Made by a program: the position numbers and the translations under genes
From: Malaciobacter pacificus
GTDB lineage: Bacteria > Campylobacterota > Campylobacteria > Campylobacterales > Arcobacteraceae
Assembly (NCBI RefSeq): GCF_004214795.1
Contig: NZ_CP035928.1
Span: 620,001 to 684,000, forward strand
DNA: 64,000 bases
Direction of reading: 5' to 3'
The notes under the pieces: generated by a model
Databases searched by the model: none
The model's input: the letters and a program-made list of their open reading frames with translations, nothing else
Told to the model about the DNA's origin: nothing
Shown here: one piece after another, positions 1 to 7,454 of the stretch
Numbering within the stretch: the stretch's first letter is position 1
Layout of the letters: each line of letters starts with the position of its first letter

Positions 1-82
1 AGAGAGAAAAATTATTGATGACTTAAAAACAAAATCCCTTGTTGTAGCTCTTGCTGCACTTGGAATAAATATGTTTGTTTAG
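1..82 (+). CDS. 3' end of an unidentified protein (partial)
   Basis: An open frame enters from the left edge (first full codon at base 2) and ends at TAG 80-82. Only 26 C-terminal residues are visible: a charged stretch (REKIIDDLKTK) followed by a short hydrophobic tail ending in NMFV. Nine bases separate it from the next gene on the same strand, so the two probably share an operon. The tail is too short to assign a family. Confidence 0.6.
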   Translation, partial: ERKIIDDLKTKSLVVALAALGINMFV

Positions 83-91
83 GATTATAAA

Positions 92-487
92 ATGTTTAAA
101 CAAGTAAAATCTGCACTTTTTTGGTACTACTTATTTAAATTTAGAAGAAGAGTTATTTTAATAGTATTACTTTTAATTGTTGCTCTTTTTGCAAATGCAA
201 TTTATTCTGATGTAGTTCAGTATTTGACATTGAAAGAAAAACTTGAATTTTTAGAAGCAGTACTTATTGCAAAATGGATAATTATAATTTTTAATATAGT
301 TTTTTCAATCTATTTAATTCTTACAATGTTTAAAAAAGAAGAAGATAAAGTTGTAAAAAAAGTGCAAAAAGAAGATAAAAAAATAAAAACTGAAATTAAA
401 AAAACTGATAAGTTTTCAAATAGAGAAAAAGAGTTTCTAAATAAAAAAAAGTTAAGAACTAAAGCTGATATCTTATTAGAAAAGTAA
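92..487 (+). CDS. Hypothetical two-TM membrane protein with Lys-rich tail
   Basis: This encodes 131 residues. Two hydrophobic segments are visible at about residues 20-42 and 62-82, followed by a very lysine/glutamate-rich tail of about 50 residues that should be cytoplasmic by the positive-inside rule. An AGGA element lies about 7 bases before the ATG. It follows the upstream partial gene by 9 bases and is convergent with the MscS gene; both stop codons sit inside one perfect palindrome. I do not recognise a family, and no function is proposed. Confidence 0.75.
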   Translation: MFKQVKSALFWYYLFKFRRRVILIVLLLIVALFANAIYSDVVQYLTLKEKLEFLEAVLIAKWIIIIFNIVFSIYLILTMFKKEEDKVVKKVQKEDKKIKTEIKKTDKFSNREKEFLNKKKLRTKADILLEK

Positions 488-509
488 AGAGATTTAAATC
501 TCTTTACTT
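482..509. terminator. Bidirectional terminator spanning two convergent stop codons
   Basis: A perfect 28-bp palindrome (14+14) contains the stop codon of the upstream plus-strand gene (485-487) and of the minus-strand MscS gene (494-496). T-rich sequence follows on the plus side and A-rich sequence precedes it, so it can act in both directions. Confidence 0.7.
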
Positions 510-2434
510 ATTTTCTGTTCTTGCATACTTGCAATTTCAAGTGGATTTTTGATTGCAATTGCTTGTGTTGGATAAGCAAATTCACAATTATTTTTTTCTA
601 CTAATTGAGCTATTTTTATTAGTACATCCTCTTTTGTTATCAACCACTCTTCCCATGCTGGACTTTTTGAGAAACAATAAATTAAGATATTGATTGATGA
701 ACCTGCAAACTCATCAATATATACTAATAAAGTATTTTTAATACCTTTTAAGTCCTCTTTTTTTGCAACCTCAAAAGCTTTTGTCCTAGTGATATGTGTA
801 TTAAAATCAGTTGCTATATCAGGATGATTTTTTAACATATCTAATATATCTTCTTTTAAATTTTTAATATCACTCATTTTACTTTCATAAGTAATACCAA
901 GACTCATTTTTATTCTTCTTCCAACTACTCTTTTTGACCAGTTCATAATATGAGAGTTTGCAAGTTGAGAATTTGGAATAGTAATCATAGCATTATCAAA
1001 AGTTCTAATTCTTGTAGTTCTCATTCTAATATCAACAACAGTTCCTTCTATATCTGGAGTTTTTATCCAATCGCCTTGAGAAAAAGAGTTATCTGTCATA
1101 ATATTTAAAGACCCAAAGAAGTTCGCAAGTGTATCTTTAGATGCAAGTGCAACAGCAATACCACCAACTCCAAGAGAAGCTGCTATTGCTTTAATATCAA
1201 TTCCAAGTTGAGAAAGTAAGAAGAGTAATACAAGCATAATAAGTATGATTTTTACAATTCTTAGTAAAAATACAATCATCTCTTTTCTAACATTTGGATA
1301 TTTTTCTAATAATGTGTGTGCATAGATATTTATACTATTATTGATTATTGCATAGATGGCCCATGTTAAAATTGCTATGTATACTGTGTTAATCCATGGT
1401 AATAATGTATTAATAAGCTCTTCATCTTTTACTAAAATAAATACAGATATATGAATAGATAGAGTATAAAGTGCGTACTTTAAAGGTGAGTCAATAGACA
1501 TTCTTAAGTATTGTCTTATACTTTCACTATCTTCATCCTTTACTTTTACAAAAACTCTTGATATAAAGTTTGCTAAAAGTGAAATTATATATTTATTTAA
1601 AAATCTAAAGAACACTATGATAAATAAAACTACAACAATTTCACCAATTGAAAATTTTAAATAATAAGAAGTTAGTTTAGATACAAAAGATACTCCTTTT
1701 ACTGAATCAATTTTATCAACTAAATATTGTAAATTAAATTCATCAATAATAAAATTAGTTGGTCTGTAAACTGACATATTTTCTAAAAGATAAGTTAATA
1801 CAAATTGTTGAGTATTTGTCTGATTATATGCATCAATATAATTTTCTACAAATTGGTTTGATATTCTATTATCAACTTTTTTTTCTGATTCATATAGTAC
1901 TTTGTATTCCTCAAAGTTTACTTGTGAAAGAGAATCTAAATTTTTATTTAATAAGTCAATAAAATATTTTTTATCTTTATACTCTTGTTTTGCAATTATT
2001 ATTGATTTTAGAGTGTTTTCGTAGTTTAGTTTTTCTTTTATGTAAATTAATTTTAACTCATCTCTTTTTACAGCAAGAGTATTATTTAGTTTTTTATTTA
2101 TATTTATTCTATTTGTTAAAAAGTTGATATCTTCATTGTATTTTTTTGTGTTATTATATATCTCTAAATACTTTTCACTGTTAATATTTTGTACAACTTC
2201 ATCTAATAATTTATTTTGTTGTTCAAGTTGTTTATCAATATCATCACTTGCAGATACTTCTAATGTTTGATTTGCTTCAGTAGTTTCATTAGAAGGTGTT
2301 TCTTCTTGTGTAGAAGTTATAGTCTGTTCATCTTTTTTTATAAGTTTAACTGGCTCTAATTCTGTATTTTGAGCAACTAGTAATATTGGGAAAATAATAG
2401 ATAATAAAAATAGGTAATATTTTTGATTTAACAT
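494..2434 (-). CDS. MscS-family mechanosensitive ion channel with large N-terminal periplasmic domain
   Basis: At 646 residues this is far longer than E. coli MscS (286), matching the larger MscS/MscK-like group. A signal peptide (about residues 1-21) is followed by a Thr/Glu-rich linker and a coiled-coil-like region to about 250. Several TM segments lie at about 258-405. The pore helix and MscS core follow at about 405-500, with the Gly/Ala-rich segment GVGGIAVALASKDTLANFFG, the SQGDWI motif of the beta domain and IPNSQLANSHIMNWS. Known family role: inner-membrane valve that opens on hypo-osmotic stress. An AAAGGAG ribosome site lies just before the ATG at 2434. The large periplasmic part suggests sensing beyond membrane tension, but that is inference. 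Confidence 0.9.
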   Translation of the reverse strand: MLNQKYYLFLLSIIFPILLVAQNTELEPVKLIKKDEQTITSTQEETPSNETTEANQTLEVSASDDIDKQLEQQNKLLDEVVQNINSEKYLEIYNNTKKYNEDINFLTNRININKKLNNTLAVKRDELKLIYIKEKLNYENTLKSIIIAKQEYKDKKYFIDLLNKNLDSLSQVNFEEYKVLYESEKKVDNRISNQFVENYIDAYNQTNTQQFVLTYLLENMSVYRPTNFIIDEFNLQYLVDKIDSVKGVSFVSKLTSYYLKFSIGEIVVVLFIIVFFRFLNKYIISLLANFISRVFVKVKDEDSESIRQYLRMSIDSPLKYALYTLSIHISVFILVKDEELINTLLPWINTVYIAILTWAIYAIINNSINIYAHTLLEKYPNVRKEMIVFLLRIVKIILIMLVLLFLLSQLGIDIKAIAASLGVGGIAVALASKDTLANFFGSLNIMTDNSFSQGDWIKTPDIEGTVVDIRMRTTRIRTFDNAMITIPNSQLANSHIMNWSKRVVGRRIKMSLGITYESKMSDIKNLKEDILDMLKNHPDIATDFNTHITRTKAFEVAKKEDLKGIKNTLLVYIDEFAGSSINILIYCFSKSPAWEEWLITKEDVLIKIAQLVEKNNCEFAYPTQAIAIKNPLEIASMQEQKISKEI

Positions 2435-2510
2435 ATGGCTCCTTTTAAAATTGTGATTTTACCAAAAAAGAAGAAATAGAAAGTTAATGGAAAATTTAAT
2501 ATTAATTTTA

Positions 2511-2594
2511 TGGTGCGGATAACTGGACTTGAACCAGCACGGGTTGCCCCACAAGCCCCTCAAGCCTGCGTGTCTACCATTCCACCATATCCGC
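2511..2594 (-). tRNA. tRNA-Leu (anticodon GAG), CCA encoded
   Basis: Read on the minus strand, the 84-nt gene begins GCGGATA and ends TATCCGC-A-CCA, giving a 7-bp acceptor stem and an encoded CCA. The anticodon arm CAGGC/GCTTG encloses loop TTGAGGG, so the anticodon is GAG (Leu). The long variable arm expected of a class II tRNA and the GGTTCAAGTCC T-arm are present. It lies between the mscS-like and atpE genes, all on the minus strand. Confidence 0.95.
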
Positions 2595-2621
2595 TTAATA
2601 AGAAGTTTTTGAAGTTTAACT

Positions 2622-2656
2622 AAAAAAAGGCCAAGAGCAAGAACTCTTGACCTTTT
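2622..2656 (-). terminator. Intrinsic terminator downstream of atpE
   Basis: A 12-bp stem (one G-U pair) with a 6-nt loop, followed on the minus strand by a run of seven T. It lies 29 bases past the atpE stop and upstream of the tRNA. Confidence 0.85.
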
Positions 2657-2684
2657 AAGTTATCAGTTCTGTAGTAAGTACTGA

Positions 2685-2990
2685 TTACCCTAAGAATGGG
2701 TTTGCATATAAAGCGATCATTGCGATAACTAATGCATAAATAACTTGAGCTTCGATCATCGCTAATGCAATGAACATAGTAGTCATTAATTTTCCACCTA
2801 AACCTGGGTTTCTAGCAGTACCAGCGATTGTTGCAGCAGCAGTGTTACCCATACCGATAGCACCACCAAGTGCAGCTAAACCTAAACCAATACCTGCAGC
2901 TACTACAGAGTATGCTTGAATCATAGACTCACCTTCAGCAGCGAAAGCGAAACCAGCAAATGCTAGCATTAAAAGAACGATTTTTTTCAT
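2685..2990 (-). CDS. atpE: F0F1 ATP synthase subunit c
   Basis: The protein has 101 residues and forms the proton-carrying c-ring of the ATP synthase. After an N-terminal hydrophobic stretch that looks like a cleavable signal (about 1-18), two long hydrophobic helices are joined by the polar loop ARNPG. The second helix carries the carboxylate in AMIEAQVIYALV, the ion-binding Glu. I see none of the Gln/Thr set typical of Na+-type rings, so a proton ring is likely. The gene stands alone with its own promoter region and terminator, away from other atp genes. This separation and the signal-like extension are, as I recall, usual for Campylobacterota. Codons are visibly more GC-rich and regular than in neighbouring genes, as expected for a highly expressed gene. 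Confidence 0.97.
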   Translation of the reverse strand: MKKIVLLMLAFAGFAFAAEGESMIQAYSVVAAGIGLGLAALGGAIGMGNTAAATIAGTARNPGLGGKLMTTMFIALAMIEAQVIYALVIAMIALYANPFLG

Positions 2991-3075
2991 TCTGAAATCC
3001 TTATAAAAATTTGTATTACAAAGTCTGTTCGGCTTGCGTATCCCTACTTATCACTTTGTTGGGCAAAATTATATT
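2991..3075 (-). promoter_or_regulatory. atpE promoter and structured 5' leader
   Basis: On the minus strand a TATAAT-like -10 (complement of 3068-3073) precedes a leader of about 70 nt. The leader holds a 7-bp inverted repeat (ACAAAGT ... ACTTTGT) enclosing an unusually GC-containing core with GGGATACGCAAGCCG, then the AAGGA ribosome site. The core stands out from the AT-rich surroundings. Whether it is a stabilising leader or a regulatory element cannot be told from one sequence. Confidence 0.4.
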
Positions 3076-3166
3076 CAAATTAAAATAAAATAAAGCTAAA
3101 ATGATTTATTTAGATATTATTATAAAATTTGTTATAATAATTATGATTATTAAAGAAAGGTATTTT

Positions 3167-5248
3167 ATGAAAAAACTATTTTTTGGATTAACTTTATTTA
3201 TTATAGCCACTATAGGTACTATTTATGGTGTATTATTTACAAAAACTGGTAATGATTTTATTGCCTCATATATAGAGAATAAAGTAAATACAGAACAAAG
3301 TGATGTAAAATTAAAGGTAAATAAATTTGAATTGACTTTTAACACTATTACTTTTAATGCAACAATTGATGATAATTCTAATATAGATGTCATTGGAGAT
3401 TTACAATTATTTAAAAAAGTTGTTGATTTAAAATATAATATTAAAATCAAAGAGCTTTCTAACTTGGAAAACTTAATAAATCAAAAGTTAAATGGACCTT
3501 TTAACACTTCAGGTATTTTCAAAGGTAATGAAAGAGCGGCACTAATTGAAGGTATAAGTGATATTGCATCTAGTGAAACTACTTATAAAATAAATCTTAT
3601 TAATTTTGAACCATCAGATATTAATTTTTTAGTAAAAAATGCAAAAATTACTGATTTATTAAACTTAGTAAATCAACCTAATTATGCATCAGGTAATATT
3701 GATATTAAAGGTGATATCAAAAATGCAAGAGCAAATCACTTAGATGGGACAATCATAACTAACATAAATAATGGTAAGTTGATAAACGATGTAATTAATA
3801 AAGAGTTAAATCAAAATATTGCTTCAAGAATAGGTTTTAAAAGTGATATTAACGCAAAACTTATTGGAGATAAAATTGAGTTAAAGTCTGATTTGATTAC
3901 TTCATTAGCAGATGTATTTGCTTCTAAAAGTATTATAAATCTTAACACAAATAAAATCACAAGTGATTATAAAATTGATGTAAAAAACTTATCAAAGCTT
4001 CAAGGTGTAATTGGTACTAAACTAAATGGTAAATTTATTTTAGATGGTAATTTAGTTTTTGAAAATGGTAATTTAAAAATTGATGGTAAATCAAATATCT
4101 TTGAAAGTAATACCTCTTATGATTTTAAACTTTTAAATTCAAGTCTACAAGATGTGAATTTTAAAATAGAAAATGCAAAAATAGATAAACTTTTACATAT
4201 GTTAAATAAACCTATATATGCTGTTGGTGATTTAAAAGTTCAAGGTAATATTCCAAATGCAAATTTAAATACATTAGATGGAAAAATAAATACTACTATA
4301 GAAAATGGAAAACTTATTAATGAAGTTATAAACACTGTATTTAAACAAAACTTTAAAAAGAATGTCTCTTTTAGTGGGGATTTAGATACAAAACTTTCAT
4401 CAAATAAAGCATTAACAAAAGCTAAGATTGACACTTCAATTGCTAATTTAACTGCAAATGAATTAGTTTTTAACTTTAAAGATTCATCTTTAATTAGTGA
4501 TTATCTTTTAAGTGTACCAAGTTTAGAAAAACTAAAAGATTTTACAGGAGCAAAACTACGTGGGTCTTTAGATATATCAGGTGATTTAAGTAAAAAATCA
4601 GGAGCTTTAGTTGTAAATGGAAACTCAGATGTTATTGGTGGAAAGTTAAACTTTAATTTAAAAAATGATGATTTAAAAGCAACATTAAAAGATGCCCAAA
4701 TCAAACAATTAACACATATGCTTTACTATCCAGAAGTTTTTAACTCAAAAACAGATTTAAACTTAGATTATAATTTATTATTAAATAAAGGTAAATTATC
4801 AGGAAATCTTTTAAATGGTCACTTCTTACCAAATGATTTTTCTGCTTTAGTTAATCAATTAGCAAAATTTGATCTTACAAGAGAAGTATATGAAACAGTT
4901 AAAATTAATAGTGATATAAATAATATGGTTTTATCTAGTGTTATAAATATGAAAAGTGCAAATACAACAATAGATGTTACAAACTCAGTTTTAGATTTAA
5001 ATAAAGATACAATAGATGCTACTGTAAAAGGGAAAATAAAAACAACAGATTTTGGAGTTAATATAAAAGGAAGTATTTCAAAACCTAAAATATCTCTTGA
5101 TACAAAAGGCTTAATAGAAAATCAAATTAATAAACAATTAGATAAAAATCAAGATAAAATAAAAGAAAAGCTAGACAAGGTTTTAAAAGGTAAACTTGGA
5201 GAAGAGGGCTCTGAGAAATTATTAAATAATATCAAATCTCTTTTTTAA
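3167..5248 (+). CDS. Exported three-repeat protein, AsmA/TamB-like
   Basis: The start chosen is ATG 3167 (MKKLFFGLTLF), behind GAAAGG, giving 693 residues; an upstream in-frame ATG at 3101 would add 22 residues but lacks a good ribosome site. An N-terminal hydrophobic segment (about 1-20) is a signal or membrane anchor. The rest is an Asn/Lys/Asp-rich beta-type protein with three tandem copies of a unit of roughly 160-170 residues. Each copy contains motifs such as KLNGxF, NAKITDLLN/NAKIDKLLH, and NGKLINDVIN/NGKLINEVIN. Such long filamentous repeats resemble AsmA/TamB-type envelope proteins, but that is a resemblance, not a firm assignment. The C-terminus is a Lys/Asp-rich helical tail. Confidence 0.7.
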   Translation: MKKLFFGLTLFIIATIGTIYGVLFTKTGNDFIASYIENKVNTEQSDVKLKVNKFELTFNTITFNATIDDNSNIDVIGDLQLFKKVVDLKYNIKIKELSNLENLINQKLNGPFNTSGIFKGNERAALIEGISDIASSETTYKINLINFEPSDINFLVKNAKITDLLNLVNQPNYASGNIDIKGDIKNARANHLDGTIITNINNGKLINDVINKELNQNIASRIGFKSDINAKLIGDKIELKSDLITSLADVFASKSIINLNTNKITSDYKIDVKNLSKLQGVIGTKLNGKFILDGNLVFENGNLKIDGKSNIFESNTSYDFKLLNSSLQDVNFKIENAKIDKLLHMLNKPIYAVGDLKVQGNIPNANLNTLDGKINTTIENGKLINEVINTVFKQNFKKNVSFSGDLDTKLSSNKALTKAKIDTSIANLTANELVFNFKDSSLISDYLLSVPSLEKLKDFTGAKLRGSLDISGDLSKKSGALVVNGNSDVIGGKLNFNLKNDDLKATLKDAQIKQLTHMLYYPEVFNSKTDLNLDYNLLLNKGKLSGNLLNGHFLPNDFSALVNQLAKFDLTREVYETVKINSDINNMVLSSVINMKSANTTIDVTNSVLDLNKDTIDATVKGKIKTTDFGVNIKGSISKPKISLDTKGLIENQINKQLDKNQDKIKEKLDKVLKGKLGEEGSEKLLNNIKSLF

Positions 5249-5250
5249 TA

Positions 5251-5278
5251 AATAAAGCTAAATTAGCTTTATTTTTTT
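5251..5278 (+). terminator. Intrinsic terminator (overlaps rhodanese 3' end)
   Basis: The stem AATAAAGCTAA/TTAGCTTTATT is followed by seven T. It terminates the plus-strand repeat protein gene and reaches into the last codons of the convergent rhodanese gene (stop at 5269), so it may serve both. Confidence 0.75.
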
Positions 5279-5694
5279 GTAGTTGTTAAAGATACAGAAT
5301 TCCAACTTGTCATTCCACCTCTGTACCAAAGCATCTTTTCTTTTGGATAGCCTAGTTTTATTAAATAGTTCATACTTTTAGAAGATATTGGACACCAAAC
5401 TCCATTGCAAAAAAATACTACAGTTTTTGCATTTGTAAAATCAAATTGATTTTTTCCTATAACCTTTACACCTAAATTCTCATAGGCTTTATTAAAATCT
5501 TCTATAAAATCTTCATCATAAGCTAAATCTTCAAAGGGAACACTAAGAGCACTTGGAATAGTCTGTTTTTTAAACCAAATAGCTTTTCTACTATCTATTA
5601 AGGCATATTTATTTGGATCTTTTTGTGCTTTATTATATATAAAATCAAGTACTTCAATTTCACCTATAGTTTTTATCTTCTCATCAAATATCAT
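5269..5694 (-). CDS. Rhodanese-like domain protein
   Basis: 141 residues forming a single rhodanese fold. ALIDSRKAIWF is the usual substrate-side strand and IPSALSVPF matches the conserved loop after it. The active-site loop is CNGVWCPIS, with the catalytic Cys at the start of the loop and a second Cys five residues on; the C-terminal end has LGYPKEKMLWYRGGMTSW. Rhodaneses move sulfane sulfur or act as thiol sensors; the substrate is unknown. No signal peptide is obvious at this start. It overlaps the upstream small exported protein gene by 11 bases, so the two are probably co-transcribed from the divergent Fur-type promoter at about 6000. Confidence 0.85.
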   Translation of the reverse strand: MIFDEKIKTIGEIEVLDFIYNKAQKDPNKYALIDSRKAIWFKKQTIPSALSVPFEDLAYDEDFIEDFNKAYENLGVKVIGKNQFDFTNAKTVVFFCNGVWCPISSKSMNYLIKLGYPKEKMLWYRGGMTSWNSVSLTTTKK

Positions 5695-5956
5695 TGGTTG
5701 AATAACACCATGTAATTATAAACTCTCTTTTACATCTATTTGATATATTGTTTCTTATATTTTGTTCATCAAAGTTTTCAGGATTTACAGGCATTTTTAA
5801 ACAATCCTTATGAACTTCTCTTTGAATTGTATACTCTTTTTTTGAACCATCAAGAAAAGTATGAGTAACTTTTACTCCACTGTATTGCAAAGCTATTGGA
5901 TTAATATTTGCATATAAATAGTATGAAAATATAAATATTAAACTAAAAAATTTCAT
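5684..5956 (-). CDS. Small exported protein, unknown function
   Basis: The start is placed at ATG 5956 (MKFFSLIFIFSYYLYA), preceded on the minus strand by AAGGA, giving 90 residues; a longer reading frame to 6022 would run through the Fur box and lacks a ribosome site. Residues 1-16 look like a signal peptide. The mature part (GVKVTHTFLDGSKKEYTIQRE) carries three Cys, which could form disulfides in the periplasm. It overlaps the rhodanese gene by 11 bases and faces the imelysin operon across the Fur box, so iron control of this pair is likely. I do not recognise the family. Confidence 0.65.
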   Translation of the reverse strand: MKFFSLIFIFSYYLYANINPIALQYSGVKVTHTFLDGSKKEYTIQREVHKDCLKMPVNPENFDEQNIRNNISNRCKREFIITWCYSTNDI

Positions 5957-6002
5957 TTTTTTCCTTTTTTTAAATAATACCATAAAAAACAAAATAAAAT
6001 TT

Positions 6003-6025
6003 ATTATGATAATTGTTATCATAAT
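6003..6025. promoter_or_regulatory. Fur box in divergent promoter region
   Basis: A 23-bp perfect palindrome, ATTATGATAA-TTG-TTATCATAAT. It agrees closely with the Fur consensus built from GATAAT-type hexamers. It lies 47 bases upstream of the minus-strand exported protein start and 77 bases upstream of the imelysin start, so it could repress both directions when iron is plentiful. Confidence 0.85.
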
Positions 6026-6062
6026 TAAGAAAAGATAAAGTTTATTTTCGGTTTAATTTCAT

Positions 6063-6084
6063 TAATGATAATTGATATTAAAAT
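6063..6084 (+). promoter_or_regulatory. Second, weaker Fur-like site before the imelysin gene
   Basis: TTAATGATAATTGATATTAA contains GATAAT and GATATT hexamers in an imperfect arrangement, 18-40 bases before the imelysin ATG. It probably overlaps the -10 region. It would be the second operator of an iron-repressed promoter. Confidence 0.55.
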
Positions 6085-6101
6085 TAAAAAGGAAACAATT
6101 T

Positions 6102-7454
6102 ATGTTAAACAACGTTAAAAAAGCTTTACTTTCTGTTTCAGTAGTTACTGCCATAGCACTAACAGGATGTACAGCTTCAGATAATCAAACAGCCAAAACA
6201 GAGATTTCTTCTTCTCAATCAGTATTAAACTCTTATGCAAATATTGCATTAGCAAACTATACTGATACATTAAATGATGCAAAAGCACTAAAAAATGCAA
6301 TTGATAATTTTGCATCAAACCCAACACAAGCTACATTTAATGAAGCAAAAAAAGCTTGGTTGATTTCAAGAGAATCTTATGGTCAAACAGAAGCATTTAG
6401 ACTTTCAAATGGACCAATTGATGCGGAAGAAGGATGGGTTGCAGATTCATATGGAGCACTAGAAGGACAATTAAATGCGTGGCCACTAGATGAAAATATG
6501 ATTGATTATACAATTGATGCAGATGGTAAAAGAACTAGCGGTAATATTATCGATACAGTAGGTAAATTTAATCCAGGTGGTGAGGATTCAACTGTTGTTG
6601 ATGTAACAAAAATTACAGTTGATGCTATTACTGCATTAAATGAAAATGGTGGAGAAGCAAATGTAGCTACAGGATATCATGCCATTGAATTTTTATTATG
6701 GGGACAAGATCAAGATTATTCTAACTTCTTAAAAGATGGAATTACAAGTGGACCTTTAACAGCTGGAAATAGATTATTATCTGATTTTACAAGTGACAAA
6801 GATGCTCCTAGAAGATTAGCTTATTTACAAGCAGCTGCAAATAAAATTGTTGCAGACTTAGAGGTTATCAAAGGTGCTTGGGATAAAGATATAAATGGTA
6901 CAAATGGATTATATAGAGCAGCATTTTTAGGAAACTTAACTGGTGATGAAGCAGCTAAAAATATTGATTCAAAAGAAGCATTAAAACAAGTAATTGCAGG
7001 ACTTGGGGTATTTATTAAATCAGAACTTGCTAATGAAAGAATTGCAGTTGCTGTGTTAACTCCATCAGAAGAAGATGAACACTCTTGCTTCTCAGATAAT
7101 ACACATAGAGATATTTTAACTAATTATTTAGGATTTAAAAACTTATTAACTTCTACATATAATGGTAAAAAATATGGAGTAGCTTTACTTGATGCAGTTG
7201 ATGCAGATTCAAAAGCTAGAATTACAAAATTAATGTCTTCAATTGAAGCAAAGATAAACTCAATTGATGAAATTGCTAAAACAAAAGAACATTTTGATTA
7301 TCAAATTAAACCAACAAGTTCTCAAGCAAAAGTGATTGTAAAACTTAAAAATGAAATGAGAAAACTTGGTGATGAGATGGTTACAGTTGCAAAAGCAAAT
7401 GGGATTAGTCTAACAACTGAAGATGTAACGGATGCTGAAGAAACACAACTTTAA
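6102..7454 (+). CDS. Imelysin-family (IrpA/M75-like) periplasmic lipoprotein
   Basis: Start at ATG 6102 behind AAAAAGGA, giving 450 residues; a TTG further upstream lies in the Fur-like site and was rejected. The signal peptide ends in the lipobox LTGC with Cys23, so the protein is lipid-anchored. The imelysin hallmark GxHxxE is present as GYHAIEF (Gly191, His193, Glu196), followed by LLWGQD. Known: imelysins are iron-regulated surface or periplasmic proteins, once called peptidases, now mostly linked to iron uptake. This one heads a five-gene operon behind two Fur-type sites, supporting iron-repressed expression. The next gene overlaps its 3' end by 23 bases. Confidence 0.9.
   Translation: MLNNVKKALLSVSVVTAIALTGCTASDNQTAKTEISSSQSVLNSYANIALANYTDTLNDAKALKNAIDNFASNPTQATFNEAKKAWLISRESYGQTEAFRLSNGPIDAEEGWVADSYGALEGQLNAWPLDENMIDYTIDADGKRTSGNIIDTVGKFNPGGEDSTVVDVTKITVDAITALNENGGEANVATGYHAIEFLLWGQDQDYSNFLKDGITSGPLTAGNRLLSDFTSDKDAPRRLAYLQAAANKIVADLEVIKGAWDKDINGTNGLYRAAFLGNLTGDEAAKNIDSKEALKQVIAGLGVFIKSELANERIAVAVLTPSEEDEHSCFSDNTHRDILTNYLGFKNLLTSTYNGKKYGVALLDAVDADSKARITKLMSSIEAKINSIDEIAKTKEHFDYQIKPTSSQAKVIVKLKNEMRKLGDEMVTVAKANGISLTTEDVTDAEETQL

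Noticed and set aside
2991-3060. GEMM c-di-GMP riboswitch in the atpE leader
   Set aside because: Only a short piece resembling GGGACGCAAAGCC is present; the first helix and GNRA-type loop are not visible.
3115-3160. Possible Fur-like box (ATAATAATTAT) upstream of the repeat protein gene
   Set aside because: AT-only palindrome that overlaps a likely -10; too weak against background in DNA this AT-rich, unlike the clear box at 6003-6025.
5957-6022. N-terminal 22 extra residues on the small exported protein
   Set aside because: They would be encoded across the Fur box and lack a ribosome site, whereas ATG 5956 has AAGGA and starts a clean signal peptide.
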